NCBI RefSeq assembly: GCF_016653405.1
Contig: NZ_NHSN01000008.1
Location: 62,001-126,000, forward strand
Direction: 5' to 3'
From: Halorhodospira halophila
Lineage (GTDB): Bacteria; Pseudomonadota; Gammaproteobacteria; Nitrococcales; Halorhodospiraceae
DNA: 64,000 bases
In this document: piece by piece, positions 6,478 to 13,757 of the stretch
How positions within the stretch are numbered: position 1 is the stretch's first letter
Layout: every line of letters begins with the position of its first letter
Program-made: the position numbers and the translations under genes
Notes under the pieces: generated by a model
What the model was told of the DNA's origin: nothing
What the model saw: the letters and a program-made list of their open reading frames with translations, nothing else
Databases searched by the model: none

Positions 6478-7837
6478 CGAATGCCCCTCCTGACTGCTGC
6501 TTGCCTGAGCCTTCCTGCTGCGCCGTCCAGAACTGGGCCTTGGCGTCAGGATCCAGCGAGTCGAAGCGAGAGACTTCGCCGCGCCACTTGAGCGGCACTG
6601 TGCCGGTCGCGCCTTGGCGCTGCTTGGCGATGATCAGCTCTGCCACCCCCGGCGTGCGACTGGGCGAGTGGTAGACCTCGTCGCGATACAGGAACCCGAT
6701 CAGGTCTGCGTCCTGCTCCAGGGATCCGCTCTCGCGCAGGTCGGACATCATGGGGCGCTTGTTCTGGCGCTGCTCCAGCGCGCGGTTGAGCTGCGAGAGA
6801 AGCAGCACAGGGACGTCCAGCTCCTTCGCCAGCTGCTTGAGCTGACCCGTGATCAGCGCGAGCTCCCGCGCCCGACTCTCAGCTTTCGGCGGGGTCATCA
6901 GCTGCAGGTAGTCGATGACGACCAACCCCAGGCCCTCACGGCGCTGGAGCCTGCGGCAGCGGGATGCGATCTCCGGAGCAGATAGCGCGGCCTGTTCGTC
7001 GATCCACAGAGGCGCCGGCGCGATCTGCTCCTGAGCGCGACTGATACGCGACCAGTCCCCGTCTTCCAGCGTCCCGCGACGTACGCGATCAAGCGGGACA
7101 CCGCTCAGGCTGGCCGCGGAGCGGTCGAGCAATGACTCGGTGTCCATCTCCAGGCTGAAAGCCGCCGTCGACTTGCCATCGCGCACAGCGGCATACTCGG
7201 CCACGTTGAGCGCGAAGGTCGTCTTGCCCATGGAAGGCCGGGCGGCAAGGATGATCAGGTCACCGCCCTGGAGCCCGGCGGTCATGGCGTCGACGTCCGC
7301 GTAGCCGGTCGGCAACCCGGTGATGGTGGACCCGCGCTGGTATCGGGCATCGAGCCGATCCATCCAGGCGCCGAGCTTATCTCCAGCCCGTGCGGGGCCG
7401 CCCTGCCCTCGGTCACCGATCGCGAGCATCGCGGACTGGGCTTGATCGAGGGCCGCCACCGGGTCCTCCGCCTCCATGACATCCTTCGACGCCTGCGAAG
7501 CGATGGAGGCGGCCTCGCGGCGCAGCCCCTGCCTGCGGACGATCTCGGCATACTGCCGGACGTTGGCCGCTGACGGTACGGACCTGGACAGCGATCCGAT
7601 GTACTGCATGCCCCCGGCCCGGTCCAACTCGCCCCGCTCTCGGAGCCGGGAGCTCAGCGTGACGATGTCCGCGTGCTGCCCGGTGGCCGCGAGGTCCGCC
7701 GCGGCTCTCCACATGGCGCGGTGCGCATCGTTGTTGAAGTCGGTGTCCCGGATCAGCCCGGAGATGTCGTCGAACGCCTCCGGGTCCAGCATTACCGCAC
7801 CCAGGACGGACTGCTCTGCCTCAGCCGTTATCGACAT
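6467..7837 (-). CDS. DnaB-type replicative DNA helicase of the prophage
   Basis: A 456-residue protein with an N-terminal DnaB helical domain (about 1-110), a linker and a RecA-like core: Walker A 'ARPSMGKTTFALN', Walker B-like 'LGLVVIDYLQLM' and the Arg-rich 'DLRESGSLEQDADLI' motif. It is shorter at the ends than chromosomal DnaB but complete. It unwinds the fork 5' to 3' after loading by the upstream O-like protein. The start overlaps that gene by 17 bp. It replaces lambda P: this phage brings its own helicase rather than hijacking the host DnaB. Confidence 0.92.
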   Translation of the reverse strand: MSITAEAEQSVLGAVMLDPEAFDDISGLIRDTDFNNDAHRAMWRAAADLAATGQHADIVTLSSRLRERGELDRAGGMQYIGSLSRSVPSAANVRQYAEIVRRQGLRREAASIASQASKDVMEAEDPVAALDQAQSAMLAIGDRGQGGPARAGDKLGAWMDRLDARYQRGSTITGLPTGYADVDAMTAGLQGGDLIILAARPSMGKTTFALNVAEYAAVRDGKSTAAFSLEMDTESLLDRSAASLSGVPLDRVRRGTLEDGDWSRISRAQEQIAPAPLWIDEQAALSAPEIASRCRRLQRREGLGLVVIDYLQLMTPPKAESRARELALITGQLKQLAKELDVPVLLLSQLNRALEQRQNKRPMMSDLRESGSLEQDADLIGFLYRDEVYHSPSRTPGVAELIIAKQRQGATGTVPLKWRGEVSRFDSLDPDAKAQFWTAQQEGSGKQQSGGAFDDL

Positions 7838-8696
7838 AGCGGCCCTCCAGGATCTTGACGAAGTTCTTGGGGCTGACGATCCACTCGAGGTCGGCCTGGA
7901 AGGGCCGGCGCCCCGGGGGCGGTTCAGACTGGCCGATCAGGAACGGGCACGTCTGACGGATCCGGCGGAAGAGCTTGCGCCACCAGTCCACGTTCTGGCG
8001 CTTCTCGTCTTCTCTCCAGCGAGCGCGGAGCTTGGCCGCCCTCTCCCCCTTCCACAGCTCTGGACGAACCTGGGGGCACATCGGCAGCTCGTCGTGGTAG
8101 GCCTGGATAATCTCTCGATGAGGGCAATCCGGTGCGGTGCTGGAGGGAGTGGACGGCGCCTGCGAAGCGGCGTCGTCGACAAGCACCTCGTCAGAGGTGC
8201 TTATATACCCCGGACCCCCTGACCTCTTGCGGTTGTGCCCTTGCGGCTCATTTGCGGTTCCCCTTGCGGTCCAGTGGTCCTCAAGGCGCACCACGTCTGC
8301 ACTCTCGCCTGCGGTTGTGCTTGCGGTTCGGCCCTTGCGGTTCTCTTGCGGTCCAGATTTTGGGCACACCTCTGCGTAGGGGGCCGCCAGGCACCTGTAT
8401 TGCGGCCTCCCGAAACGATCTTCCTTGGGGATCTTCTCGATCAGCTCGGCCCGCTCCAGCTCCGCAATGCGGGCCCGAATGTAGTGATTGGAAATGCTCT
8501 CGACCCGGCGCTCCTGGATGCGACTCTTCGGATCGGGGATGGTCTCGATCTTCTGCCTGAGCAAGGCCAGGCCGATCTCGGCGATGCCCGTCTCGAAGTC
8601 CATGGAACGGCGAAAACCGCGCATGTATAGCACCTGGGCATCCGCGGTCAGCCCTTGCAGGCGCTGATCCTCTTCATCGGTTATGAGCCAGCGCAT
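7821..8696 (-). CDS. O-like phage replication initiation protein
   Basis: A 291-residue protein. The N-terminal third (about 1-120) has a winged-helix appearance ('FRRSMDFETGIAEIGLALLRQ' to 'ISNHYIRARIAELERAELIEKI'). The middle is low-complexity and DNA here contains repeated TTGCGGTT-like units (8220-8350), possibly the origin iterons inside the gene as in lambda O. The C-terminal region ('AKLRARWREDEKRQNVDWWRKLF') is typical of phage replication proteins that contact the helicase. Start ATG 8696 has GGGGAGGG upstream. Confidence 0.75.
   Translation of the reverse strand: MRWLITDEEDQRLQGLTADAQVLYMRGFRRSMDFETGIAEIGLALLRQKIETIPDPKSRIQERRVESISNHYIRARIAELERAELIEKIPKEDRFGRPQYRCLAAPYAEVCPKSGPQENRKGRTASTTAGESADVVRLEDHWTARGTANEPQGHNRKRSGGPGYISTSDEVLVDDAASQAPSTPSSTAPDCPHREIIQAYHDELPMCPQVRPELWKGERAAKLRARWREDEKRQNVDWWRKLFRRIRQTCPFLIGQSEPPPGRRPFQADLEWIVSPKNFVKILEGRYVDNG
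8220..8350. other. Possible prophage replication origin with TTGCGGTT-type iterons
   Basis: Within the low-complexity middle of the O-like gene, units of the form CTTGCGGTT or TTGCGGTC recur at short intervals (near 8225, 8241, 8253, 8263, 8315, 8323, 8335 and 8346). In lambda the origin lies inside gene O as iterons bound by the O protein. The repeat also codes for the encoded low-complexity segment, so coincidence cannot be excluded. Confidence 0.5.
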
Positions 8697-8842
8697 GGCC
8701 CTCCCCTCAGCGCGGCCTTGCACTTCTGCGCCCACGCCCGAACGGACCGACGCTTGCCGGCGCTGGTCGCACACCGGCTGATCCTTCGGGCCTGCTCCAT
8801 CGCCTTTTGCCATTGAGGGCTTCTTGGTTTGCATGGCATCAT
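8681..8842 (-). CDS. Small basic protein overlapping the O-like gene start
   Basis: A 53-codon frame starting at ATG 8842 (GGAGG directly upstream, a second ATG at 8839) and ending at TAA 8681, overlapping the O-like start by 16 bp. It is Lys/Arg/Ala-rich and helical with four Cys ('QARRISRCATSAGKRRSV'). The good ribosome binding site and its place between the cII-position gene and O support it, but it is short and unrecognised. Confidence 0.45.
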   Translation of the reverse strand: MMPCKPRSPQWQKAMEQARRISRCATSAGKRRSVRAWAQKCKAALRGGPCAGS

Positions 8843-8867
8843 TGCCTCCACGTGGTGAAGCGTGATT

Positions 8868-8903
8868 GCCCCGGTACGGCCTGCCCGCCTGCCGGGGCTT
8901 TTA
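8868..8903 (+). terminator. Plus-oriented intrinsic terminator in the place of lambda oop
   Basis: GCCCCGG (8868-8874) pairs with CCGGGGC (8892-8898) and is followed by TTTTAATT. All genes here lie on the minus strand, so this terminator would end an antisense plus-strand transcript. Lambda makes the OOP antisense RNA from the same interval between cII and O. Confidence 0.5.
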
Positions 8904-8937
8904 ATTGATCTCTGTCCTGCCGGGCTTTGAGCCCCAT

Positions 8938-9336
8938 CTAGGCCCCATCTCCTCCGCTTACCCGGTCGGCCTTCTGTGTCGTGATGGGGCCATGACCGTA
9001 GAGATGCGCCATCACGAGATCGCGGAGGTACGCATCGGGCGTCGACCCCGACACCAGGGCCAGCGCACCCAGCGCATCCCGGGCCCGGCTCGGAAGCTCG
9101 GTGGTCAGCTGGGCGTCGTTGTCACCGCTGGGCACTTCGTGCCGAGCGCCCGTGATGCGCTCGAGCTCACCGGCGTAGCGCTGAGCGAGGATCTGCTCCC
9201 TCAGGAGCTCCGCCTTGTCCACGCCGCGCAAGGCCGCTTCCGCTGCCAGCGCGTCGTAGAAGCGCTCCGGAATTCGCGCTTTCAGCTCCTCGAAGCACTT
9301 GCCCCAGCTGCTCCTCACTCCTTTCGCGTACCGCAT
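8938..9336 (-). CDS. Double ribbon-helix-helix protein in the cII position
   Basis: About 132 residues with two similar units, 'LKARIPERFYDALAAEAALRGVDKAELLREQIL' parsed as strand-helix-helix (about 17-50) and 'LTTELPSRARDALGALALVSGSTPDAYLRDLVM' (about 77-110). Each looks like a ribbon-helix-helix half, so one chain may form its own two-fold DNA-binding unit. The ATG at 9336 has GGAG 7 nt upstream; an ATG at 9354 lacks a binding site. It lies just after the Cro-like gene in the early leftward operon, so a role as a lysis-lysogeny or early regulator is likely but unproven. Confidence 0.6.
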   Translation of the reverse strand: MRYAKGVRSSWGKCFEELKARIPERFYDALAAEAALRGVDKAELLREQILAQRYAGELERITGARHEVPSGDNDAQLTTELPSRARDALGALALVSGSTPDAYLRDLVMAHLYGHGPITTQKADRVSGGDGA

Positions 9337-9426
9337 TGGCTTCTCCAGGTTCATGCGTGGAAAACGCGCCGGGCGGAATCGAACCGATGCCGGCGAAAGA
9401 GGCCGCAGCGGCCCCAGGAGGAGAGT

Positions 9427-9654
9427 TCAGGCGGCGTCTTCGGGCTTGAGCTCGCCGAAGACGTCTGGACGCAGCTCCGCGCGCGTCACGGCGCCCTTCG
9501 TCGCCAGCTCAATGGCCGCGCAGCGCTCGGCCGGGACACGACCGCGCATAAACCAGTTCGATACGGTCGACTGCCTAACGCCGATCGACTGAGCCAGCTC
9601 CGTTACCGACCCGACCGCATCTGCCGCTCTCTTGAGTGAGTTCATTTCGCCCAT
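9427..9654 (-). CDS. YdaS/Cro-type phage repressor
   Basis: A 75-residue HTH protein ('VTELAQSIGVRQSTVSNWFMRGRVPAERC', about 16-45) followed by a short helical tail, as in YdaS-like Cro analogues. It is divergent from the S24 repressor and separated from it by 82 bp holding three operators. It would be the first gene made from the leftward lytic promoter and probably binds the same operators to shut off the repressor. Start ATG at 9654; an in-frame Met at residue 4 is possible. Confidence 0.82.
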   Translation of the reverse strand: MGEMNSLKRAADAVGSVTELAQSIGVRQSTVSNWFMRGRVPAERCAAIELATKGAVTRAELRPDVFGELKPEDAA

Positions 9655-9665
9655 GCGCTTAGAAA

Positions 9666-9725
9666 ATCACGTTACGTGTTTCAGGTCAACACGCTTCGTT
9701 GCCATACCGCATCACGCGGAGTGTT
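9666..9725. promoter_or_regulatory. Three-site operator with divergent promoters (OR-like)
   Basis: Three 15-bp sites of the form ATCACG-N3-CGTGTT (or its complement) lie at 9666-9680, 9688-9702 and 9711-9725, centres 22-23 bp apart. On the minus strand TTGACC (9689-9684) and a weak TTTTCT 17 bp on form the Cro promoter, with site 1 between -35 and -10 and site 2 over the -35. On the plus strand TTGCCA (9699-9704) and TGTTGT (9722-9727) form a repressor promoter with site 3 over its -10. The repressor ATG is only about 10 bases after that -10 and has no clear Shine-Dalgarno, so its mRNA may be leaderless. Confidence 0.75.
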
Positions 9726-9736
9726 GTACTGGGCTC

Positions 9737-10426
9737 ATGTCCATCGGGAAGCGGATCAAGGAAGCGCGTGAGCACCTCTCCGACACGATAGGGAGCAAGG
9801 TGACCCAGCGTGGCCTGGCCAAGATGTGCGGCTGGGAAGAATCGCAGTCCCGGATCGGCAACTACGAGCGTGACGCACGAACGCCGTCATATAAGGACAT
9901 ATTGACGATCGCGACAGTGACCGGCGTTCGCCCCGAGTGGCTCCAGTTCGGCACCGGCGACCGAGAGCCCACGTCTGCCCTGGGTGGCCAGGAGCACGAG
10001 AACGTCTGCCCGGGCCCGGACCCGGTGCGTGCGATCCCCGAGATCAGCTGGGTGCAGGCCGGCCACTGGCACGAGGCTGTCGACCCCCTGCACCCAGGCG
10101 AGGCCGAAGAATGGCACTGGACCCACAAGAACGTAGACCCACGCGCGTTCCTGCTGCGAGTCCAGGGCGACTCCATGACCGCGCCCCACGGCCGGAGCTA
10201 CCCGCCCGGCTGCCTAATCCTGGTGGACCCTGGCGCATCACCTGACCCTGGTAAGCGGGTGGTTGCACGGCACAAGGAAACGTCCGAAGTTACGTTCAAG
10301 GAGTTGGCCTATGACGTCGGAAGGTATTACCTGAAGCCCCTTAATCCTAGATACGACATGATCGAAATCGACGGGGAGTGGGAAGTCATCGGCGTAGTCC
10401 GACAGGCGATCATGGAAGAGGAGTGA
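9737..10426 (+). CDS. CI-like S24-family phage repressor
   Basis: A 229-residue protein with an N-terminal HTH (about 3-70) and a C-terminal LexA/CI peptidase domain: catalytic Ser146 in GDSM, Lys188 in TFKEL, and an Ala108-Gly109 bond in 'WVQAGHW' suited to self-cleavage. RecA-ssDNA would stimulate cleavage and induce the prophage. The ATG at 9737 is chosen because the HTH starts there. It should bind the five operators at 9666-9725 and 12773-12810. The next gene starts 5 bases after its stop. Confidence 0.92.
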   Translation: MSIGKRIKEAREHLSDTIGSKVTQRGLAKMCGWEESQSRIGNYERDARTPSYKDILTIATVTGVRPEWLQFGTGDREPTSALGGQEHENVCPGPDPVRAIPEISWVQAGHWHEAVDPLHPGEAEEWHWTHKNVDPRAFLLRVQGDSMTAPHGRSYPPGCLILVDPGASPDPGKRVVARHKETSEVTFKELAYDVGRYYLKPLNPRYDMIEIDGEWEVIGVVRQAIMEEE

Positions 10427-10430
10427 CTTA

Positions 10431-11483
10431 ATGCGAAAACTAGGAAAGCACGATCGCCTCCGTCACATTCAGCAAAATCGCCGCAAGCTTCAAAAACGCC
10501 TCCGGCGCGAGCGCCGTGATCTTAGCAAGACACGCACCTTAACTCCGAACCGAGACACACAAAAAAACAGCACCGGCGCAATAGCATGCCCCACCCCAAT
10601 AAGCCTTTATAGCAATGGTCACTACAAAAGAACTTTGCGCTTTCTTTCACGACTCGAGCAATCTATTTTAGCTCCACGGCCAACCCGTATTGATTTTTCG
10701 GAGACCGATCGAGTCTCCGCCGACGGGATGCTTTTATTCACCGCTCGGCTAATGAAACTACAGCATTCCGGACACCTGAGAAACGTAAGGTCGTCACCAT
10801 CACGCACACACAAAGTCCGCCAGGTTTTTACGCAACTGGAATTAAATGATCTTCTTGGCCTCCGTAATGGGCGCTCTGAGCCAATTGATGACGATGTCAT
10901 ATACTGGATGCAAGCGTCGGGCAATGAAGTAAGCCTTGAGCATCCGGTATCCATAATCGATAAACTCAAAGAGACCGACCAGCTTGACGAGATTTCGGCG
11001 CGATACCTTTTTGCGGGTGTAAGTGAAGCCATTGACAACAGTATCTACCACGCGTACGACGATCCCTCATCACCGCCCCAAGAATCGAAAAGTCCAAAAT
11101 GGTGGGTATTCTCTCGCGTCGAAAACGGTTGGTTGCATTTTCTCCAATGCGACCTAGGCATTGGGATACCTGTATCACTTCCCAAGAAACACTCGTATAC
11201 CCTTATCGACTCCATAAAAAGGAAGTTTGGTTTGGGTAATGACGATGGGCACGCGATAAAAGCTGCCATGGAAATTGCTACTACGCGAACCGGCCAACCA
11301 GCCCGTGGGCGGGGCATGCCACAAATGAAACAAATCATCGAGTCTGAGCAACAGGGGCGCCTTGTCATCTATAGCAACCGCGGATGGTACATGTACAACG
11401 CTCGCACCGGGCGCGACTCTTTCGGCGGCAGGCGGAAGTCCATCGAAGGCACTATCATTGTTTGGCAGGTGCCGCTATACTGA
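10431..11483 (+). CDS. STAS-like/GHKL-ATPase fusion, first gene of the immunity-region cassette
   Basis: A 350-residue protein. After a very basic helix (1-35), residues about 56-145 resemble a STAS fold ('RIDFSETDRVSADGMLLFTA' then 'VRQVFTQLELNDLL'). Residues about 185-350 form a GHKL ATPase: N box E199/D202/N203/H207, G1 box DLGIGIP (241-247), G2-like GRGMPQM (293-299) and a final 'GTIIVWQVPL' strand. It has no histidine-kinase dimerisation domain, as in RsbW/RsbT-type switch kinases. Its ATG is 5 bases after the repressor stop, with GAGGAG inside the repressor gene, so it is co-expressed in the lysogen. Base composition is clearly AT-richer than the flanks, a sign of separate acquisition. 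Confidence 0.8.
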   Translation: MRKLGKHDRLRHIQQNRRKLQKRLRRERRDLSKTRTLTPNRDTQKNSTGAIACPTPISLYSNGHYKRTLRFLSRLEQSILAPRPTRIDFSETDRVSADGMLLFTARLMKLQHSGHLRNVRSSPSRTHKVRQVFTQLELNDLLGLRNGRSEPIDDDVIYWMQASGNEVSLEHPVSIIDKLKETDQLDEISARYLFAGVSEAIDNSIYHAYDDPSSPPQESKSPKWWVFSRVENGWLHFLQCDLGIGIPVSLPKKHSYTLIDSIKRKFGLGNDDGHAIKAAMEIATTRTGQPARGRGMPQMKQIIESEQQGRLVIYSNRGWYMYNARTGRDSFGGRRKSIEGTIIVWQVPLY

Positions 11484-11522
11484 TCACATGAATGTACAGC
11501 TTGTACTTATGGCGGCATAAAT

Positions 11523-11846
11523 ATGGGTGAAAAAATAATTTCTATTTCCAAGGATTTTAGTCGCTTCCCTGCTGGCCGCTTCAGGAGACACGGGCCTTAC
11601 ACGGGAGAGGCATTCAGAGAGGATATACTCGCCCCTGCGATACGAGAACACGATAAAGTTACTGTCGATCTTGATGGAACCGCTGGCTTCGGGTCCTCGT
11701 TCCTAGAAGAAGCGTTTGGTGGGCTAACTAGGATGCCCGAATTCTCGTCGGTTGACCTAAGAGACCGGGTAGCGATTACCGGCGGGACAAGAGCGGATCG
11801 TGCCGAGGTTAAGAAATACCTTAACACAGGTAACGCAGGTCAGTGA
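11523..11846 (+). CDS. STAS-like DUF4325 protein, second gene of the cassette
   Basis: A 107-residue protein matching the DUF4325 pattern: 'RFPAGRFRRHGPYTGEAFRED', 'KVTVDLDGT' and 'GSSFLEEAFGGLTR'. DUF4325 proteins have a STAS-like fold and often sit next to GHKL-type ATPases. That supports a partner-switch in which the ATPase modifies or binds this protein. It begins 39 bp after the ATPase gene, and that gap contains the inverted repeat GTACA-GCT-TGTAC (11494-11506). The next gene overlaps its stop. Confidence 0.8.
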   Translation: MGEKIISISKDFSRFPAGRFRRHGPYTGEAFREDILAPAIREHDKVTVDLDGTAGFGSSFLEEAFGGLTRMPEFSSVDLRDRVAITGGTRADRAEVKKYLNTGNAGQ

Positions 11847-12316
11847 GCGAAGAAGTCGTCGCCTGGGCGATCAAGGAAGATTACGTAACGTGGGCGCTGA
11901 TAGCCGTGAGCATTGGCGTTGCGGCTTACGGCGTTCGACAGACCAAGGCTTACCAAGAAAAGTCTCTAGAGAAAAACTCTAGAAGCAAAATAATCGACCG
12001 GTGCTTCTCTCTTGTTGAGGACATAGAAACCCTATCGATTGAATACTGGCACCTTGAAAGACAAACACCCCTGGAAGACACACAGATAGCCTCTAAAATA
12101 AAGGCAAAGACTAATAACTTAAACACGGAGGTCGACGCATTAGGCGCCCCCGAAGAGCTGATCGACGCGGTTGTCAAACTGCGCATGACCGCAACCTATC
12201 ATGACGACTTCATGAATCCATCAAGACGGATTTCTTCAAATCAAGCAGAAAAAATATCTTCCGACGTGGTGCAGGCTTCGAGCGAAGTAAGAACAATCCT
12301 CCAGAATCTTTATTAG
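11843..12316 (+). CDS. Membrane-anchored helical protein, third gene of the cassette
   Basis: A 157-residue protein with one N-terminal transmembrane helix (about 14-34) and a long, mostly helical cytoplasmic part (about 40-157) of mixed charge. It starts with GTG overlapping the DUF4325 stop (GTGA), so production is coupled. No catalytic motif is visible. An effector or anchor at the inner membrane, released or blocked by the STAS/ATPase pair, is one reading, comparable in position to lambda RexB. That function is inference. Confidence 0.65.
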   Translation: MSEEVVAWAIKEDYVTWALIAVSIGVAAYGVRQTKAYQEKSLEKNSRSKIIDRCFSLVEDIETLSIEYWHLERQTPLEDTQIASKIKAKTNNLNTEVDALGAPEELIDAVVKLRMTATYHDDFMNPSRRISSNQAEKISSDVVQASSEVRTILQNLY

Positions 12317-12772
12317 GCGCACATCTCACCCACCATAGCGCGACGCCTAGTCGGTCTGTATGCCGGATACTACTGCCCCAGGAAATCAGGCTTCAATCTA
12401 ACTCTTCAATGTTGGGGCGCATAAAAAATAAAGAAGCTCACCACTTTTTGCTAAGCGGTTTTAACAATGGCGCAGCGCAAATTTGAAGACAGAGCCCGAT
12501 GACTCGGGAGAGCACCCCCTGAAGCACCCCTTCTGCTGCCCGTCAACTCCATCCTCACGGCTGCCCACCACCGGGGCGCCGAAGTAGCCGCCGATCCCCT
12601 TAGTTCCAAGGCCACCCTGGCCCCGCGCTCACCGGGCGCCAGTGGTCGGTGCTCGCTCGAGCCCTCCTCTGCGTGCTTCCGGCCCCGGCCAACTCCGGGC
12701 GCGGGCGGGCGGCGGGCTGACCGTCGGGCCCGGAGCTTGGGTAACACGCCCCCTCATGGTCCGCGATTTTTA
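12317..12772. other. Intergenic interval between the cassette and the PL-like promoter
   Basis: This 456-bp stretch has no supported gene. The first part to about 12,480 is AT-rich like the cassette; the rest is GC-rich like the phage. A 98-codon minus frame here (12451-12747) is low-complexity, Arg-rich and lacks a convincing ribosome binding site. The right end runs into the PL-like operators. A small RNA or the end of the cassette transcript may lie here, but I see no strong hairpin-plus-U-tract. Confidence 0.5.
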
Positions 12773-12814
12773 ATCACGTTTCGTGTTGACATTAAAACAC
12801 GTGGCGTGATTAGC
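12773..12814 (+). promoter_or_regulatory. PL-like early promoter with two repressor operators
   Basis: TTGACA lies at 12786-12791. Sites ATCACG-TTT-CGTGTT (12773-12787) and AACACG-TGG-CGTGAT (12796-12810) overlap the -35 and fill the spacer. Their centres are 23 bp apart, the same spacing as in the other operator. The -10 is weak (around 12808-12814). The repressor should silence the recombination/int operon from here. Confidence 0.75.
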
Positions 12815-12861
12815 TGTGCTTGAAGCTTTGCAACCAGGCGAGCACACGGAGGGCACCACCG

Positions 12862-13146
12862 ATGGCCTACCCAAGCATCAACGCCGGCTACAACCCGATC
12901 GCCGACGCCGAAATCCGGCGCGAGCGTGAGGCCGACATGCGCGAGCAGCGCGAGGCCCTGATCGCTCAATGGCTCCGCGAGGGCGAGTTCTCGATCTCTG
13001 ACGACGACGCCGCGGAAACCCTGGGCGACATGGATGGCGAGGAAATCATCTCGGCTATCCGACAAGCCTGCGAGCACGGCAACACCGCCGCCCTGCATCA
13101 GCTCTGGGAGCGGCTGGTGGAGCGCACCTCGGAGCGCCTGGCGTGA
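12862..13146 (+). CDS. First gene of the rightward early operon, unknown acidic helical protein
   Basis: A 94-residue protein, Glu/Arg-rich and helical, with no membrane segment. The ATG at 12862 is chosen because GGAGG lies 9 nt upstream; an upstream in-frame start at 12820 falls before this site. It occupies the position of lambda N, but it is acidic rather than Arg-rich at the N-terminus, so it is not an obvious N-type antiterminator. Confidence 0.6.
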   Translation: MAYPSINAGYNPIADAEIRREREADMREQREALIAQWLREGEFSISDDDAAETLGDMDGEEIISAIRQACEHGNTAALHQLWERLVERTSERLA

Positions 13147-13226
13147 TCCGCGACGCCATGCAAGCCGCCGCGGCAGTCGCGGCACTGGTTCTGATGATGG
13201 GGCTCGAGCGGGCCCTGGGAGGGTGA
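13143..13226 (+). CDS. Tiny membrane peptide
   Basis: A 27-codon frame starting with GTG that overlaps the previous stop (GTGA) and ends 1 bp before the next ATG. Residues about 5-20 are hydrophobic (Ala, Val, Leu, Met). Its tight coupling to neighbours on both sides supports translation; nothing more can be said. Confidence 0.4.
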   Translation: MIRDAMQAAAAVAALVLMMGLERALGG

Positions 13227-13227
13227 G

Positions 13228-13455
13228 ATGGACGAGAAAACAGCAGACGAGGTGATCGACCGGATCTTCGGGGCCCGCATGGCCTTGGCCCGTGCCGATC
13301 TGGACGAGTGGACGCAGGTGCTGGCGTCGGTGATCGGGGGCCTGAAATCGGATCTCGCCACGGTGGCGACAGCGCCCAACCCACAAGGCGCGCTTCTCAG
13401 CATCGCCCACCGCTTGGAAGCACGCGCGGCAGAGATGGAGGCCAACCATGGCTGA
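13228..13455 (+). CDS. Small helical phage protein
   Basis: A 75-residue Ala/Asp/Glu-rich, probably all-helical protein, starting at ATG 13228 with GGGAGGG upstream. Its end overlaps the next gene by 8 bp. No family is recognised; it belongs to the unassigned early genes before recT. Confidence 0.6.
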   Translation: MDEKTADEVIDRIFGARMALARADLDEWTQVLASVIGGLKSDLATVATAPNPQGALLSIAHRLEARAAEMEANHG

Positions 13456-13747
13456 CTTGATCGACTTCGCGGCAGCAGCCGCCCAGCGCGGCCAGGAGCT
13501 CGCCACCGACGGACGAGGAGGAATCACCACGCGACCGATGCGCGGCGACGCTCGCAGCCGGGAGCAGACCGCGGTGATTCACCTGCACCAGCACATGCGC
13601 CGGTCCGGCACACCCGGCTGGCTCCGAGCCCGCGCCGAGGAAGCGGCTCGGCAAGCCGCCCGCGACGGCGCCGACAGCTACGACGCCCTGCACCAGGGCC
13701 TCGCCGTTATCGCAGATCACGACGAACGCGGCCCGGGCGCCGCGTAG
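13448..13747 (+). CDS. Small phage early protein
   Basis: A 99-residue Ala/Arg-rich soluble protein overlapping the previous gene by 8 bp. It contains 'REQTAVIHLHQHMRRSGTPGWLRARAEEAARQAARDG', a helical stretch common in small phage proteins near recT/exo. Function unknown. Confidence 0.6.
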   Translation: MADLIDFAAAAAQRGQELATDGRGGITTRPMRGDARSREQTAVIHLHQHMRRSGTPGWLRARAEEAARQAARDGADSYDALHQGLAVIADHDERGPGAA

Positions 13748-13757
13748 GAGGGAAGAC

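Noticed and set aside
12451-12747. 98-codon minus frame in the gap before PL
   Set aside because: Arg/Gly-rich, without ribosome binding site or known similarity, and it runs against the operators; likely chance in GC-rich DNA.
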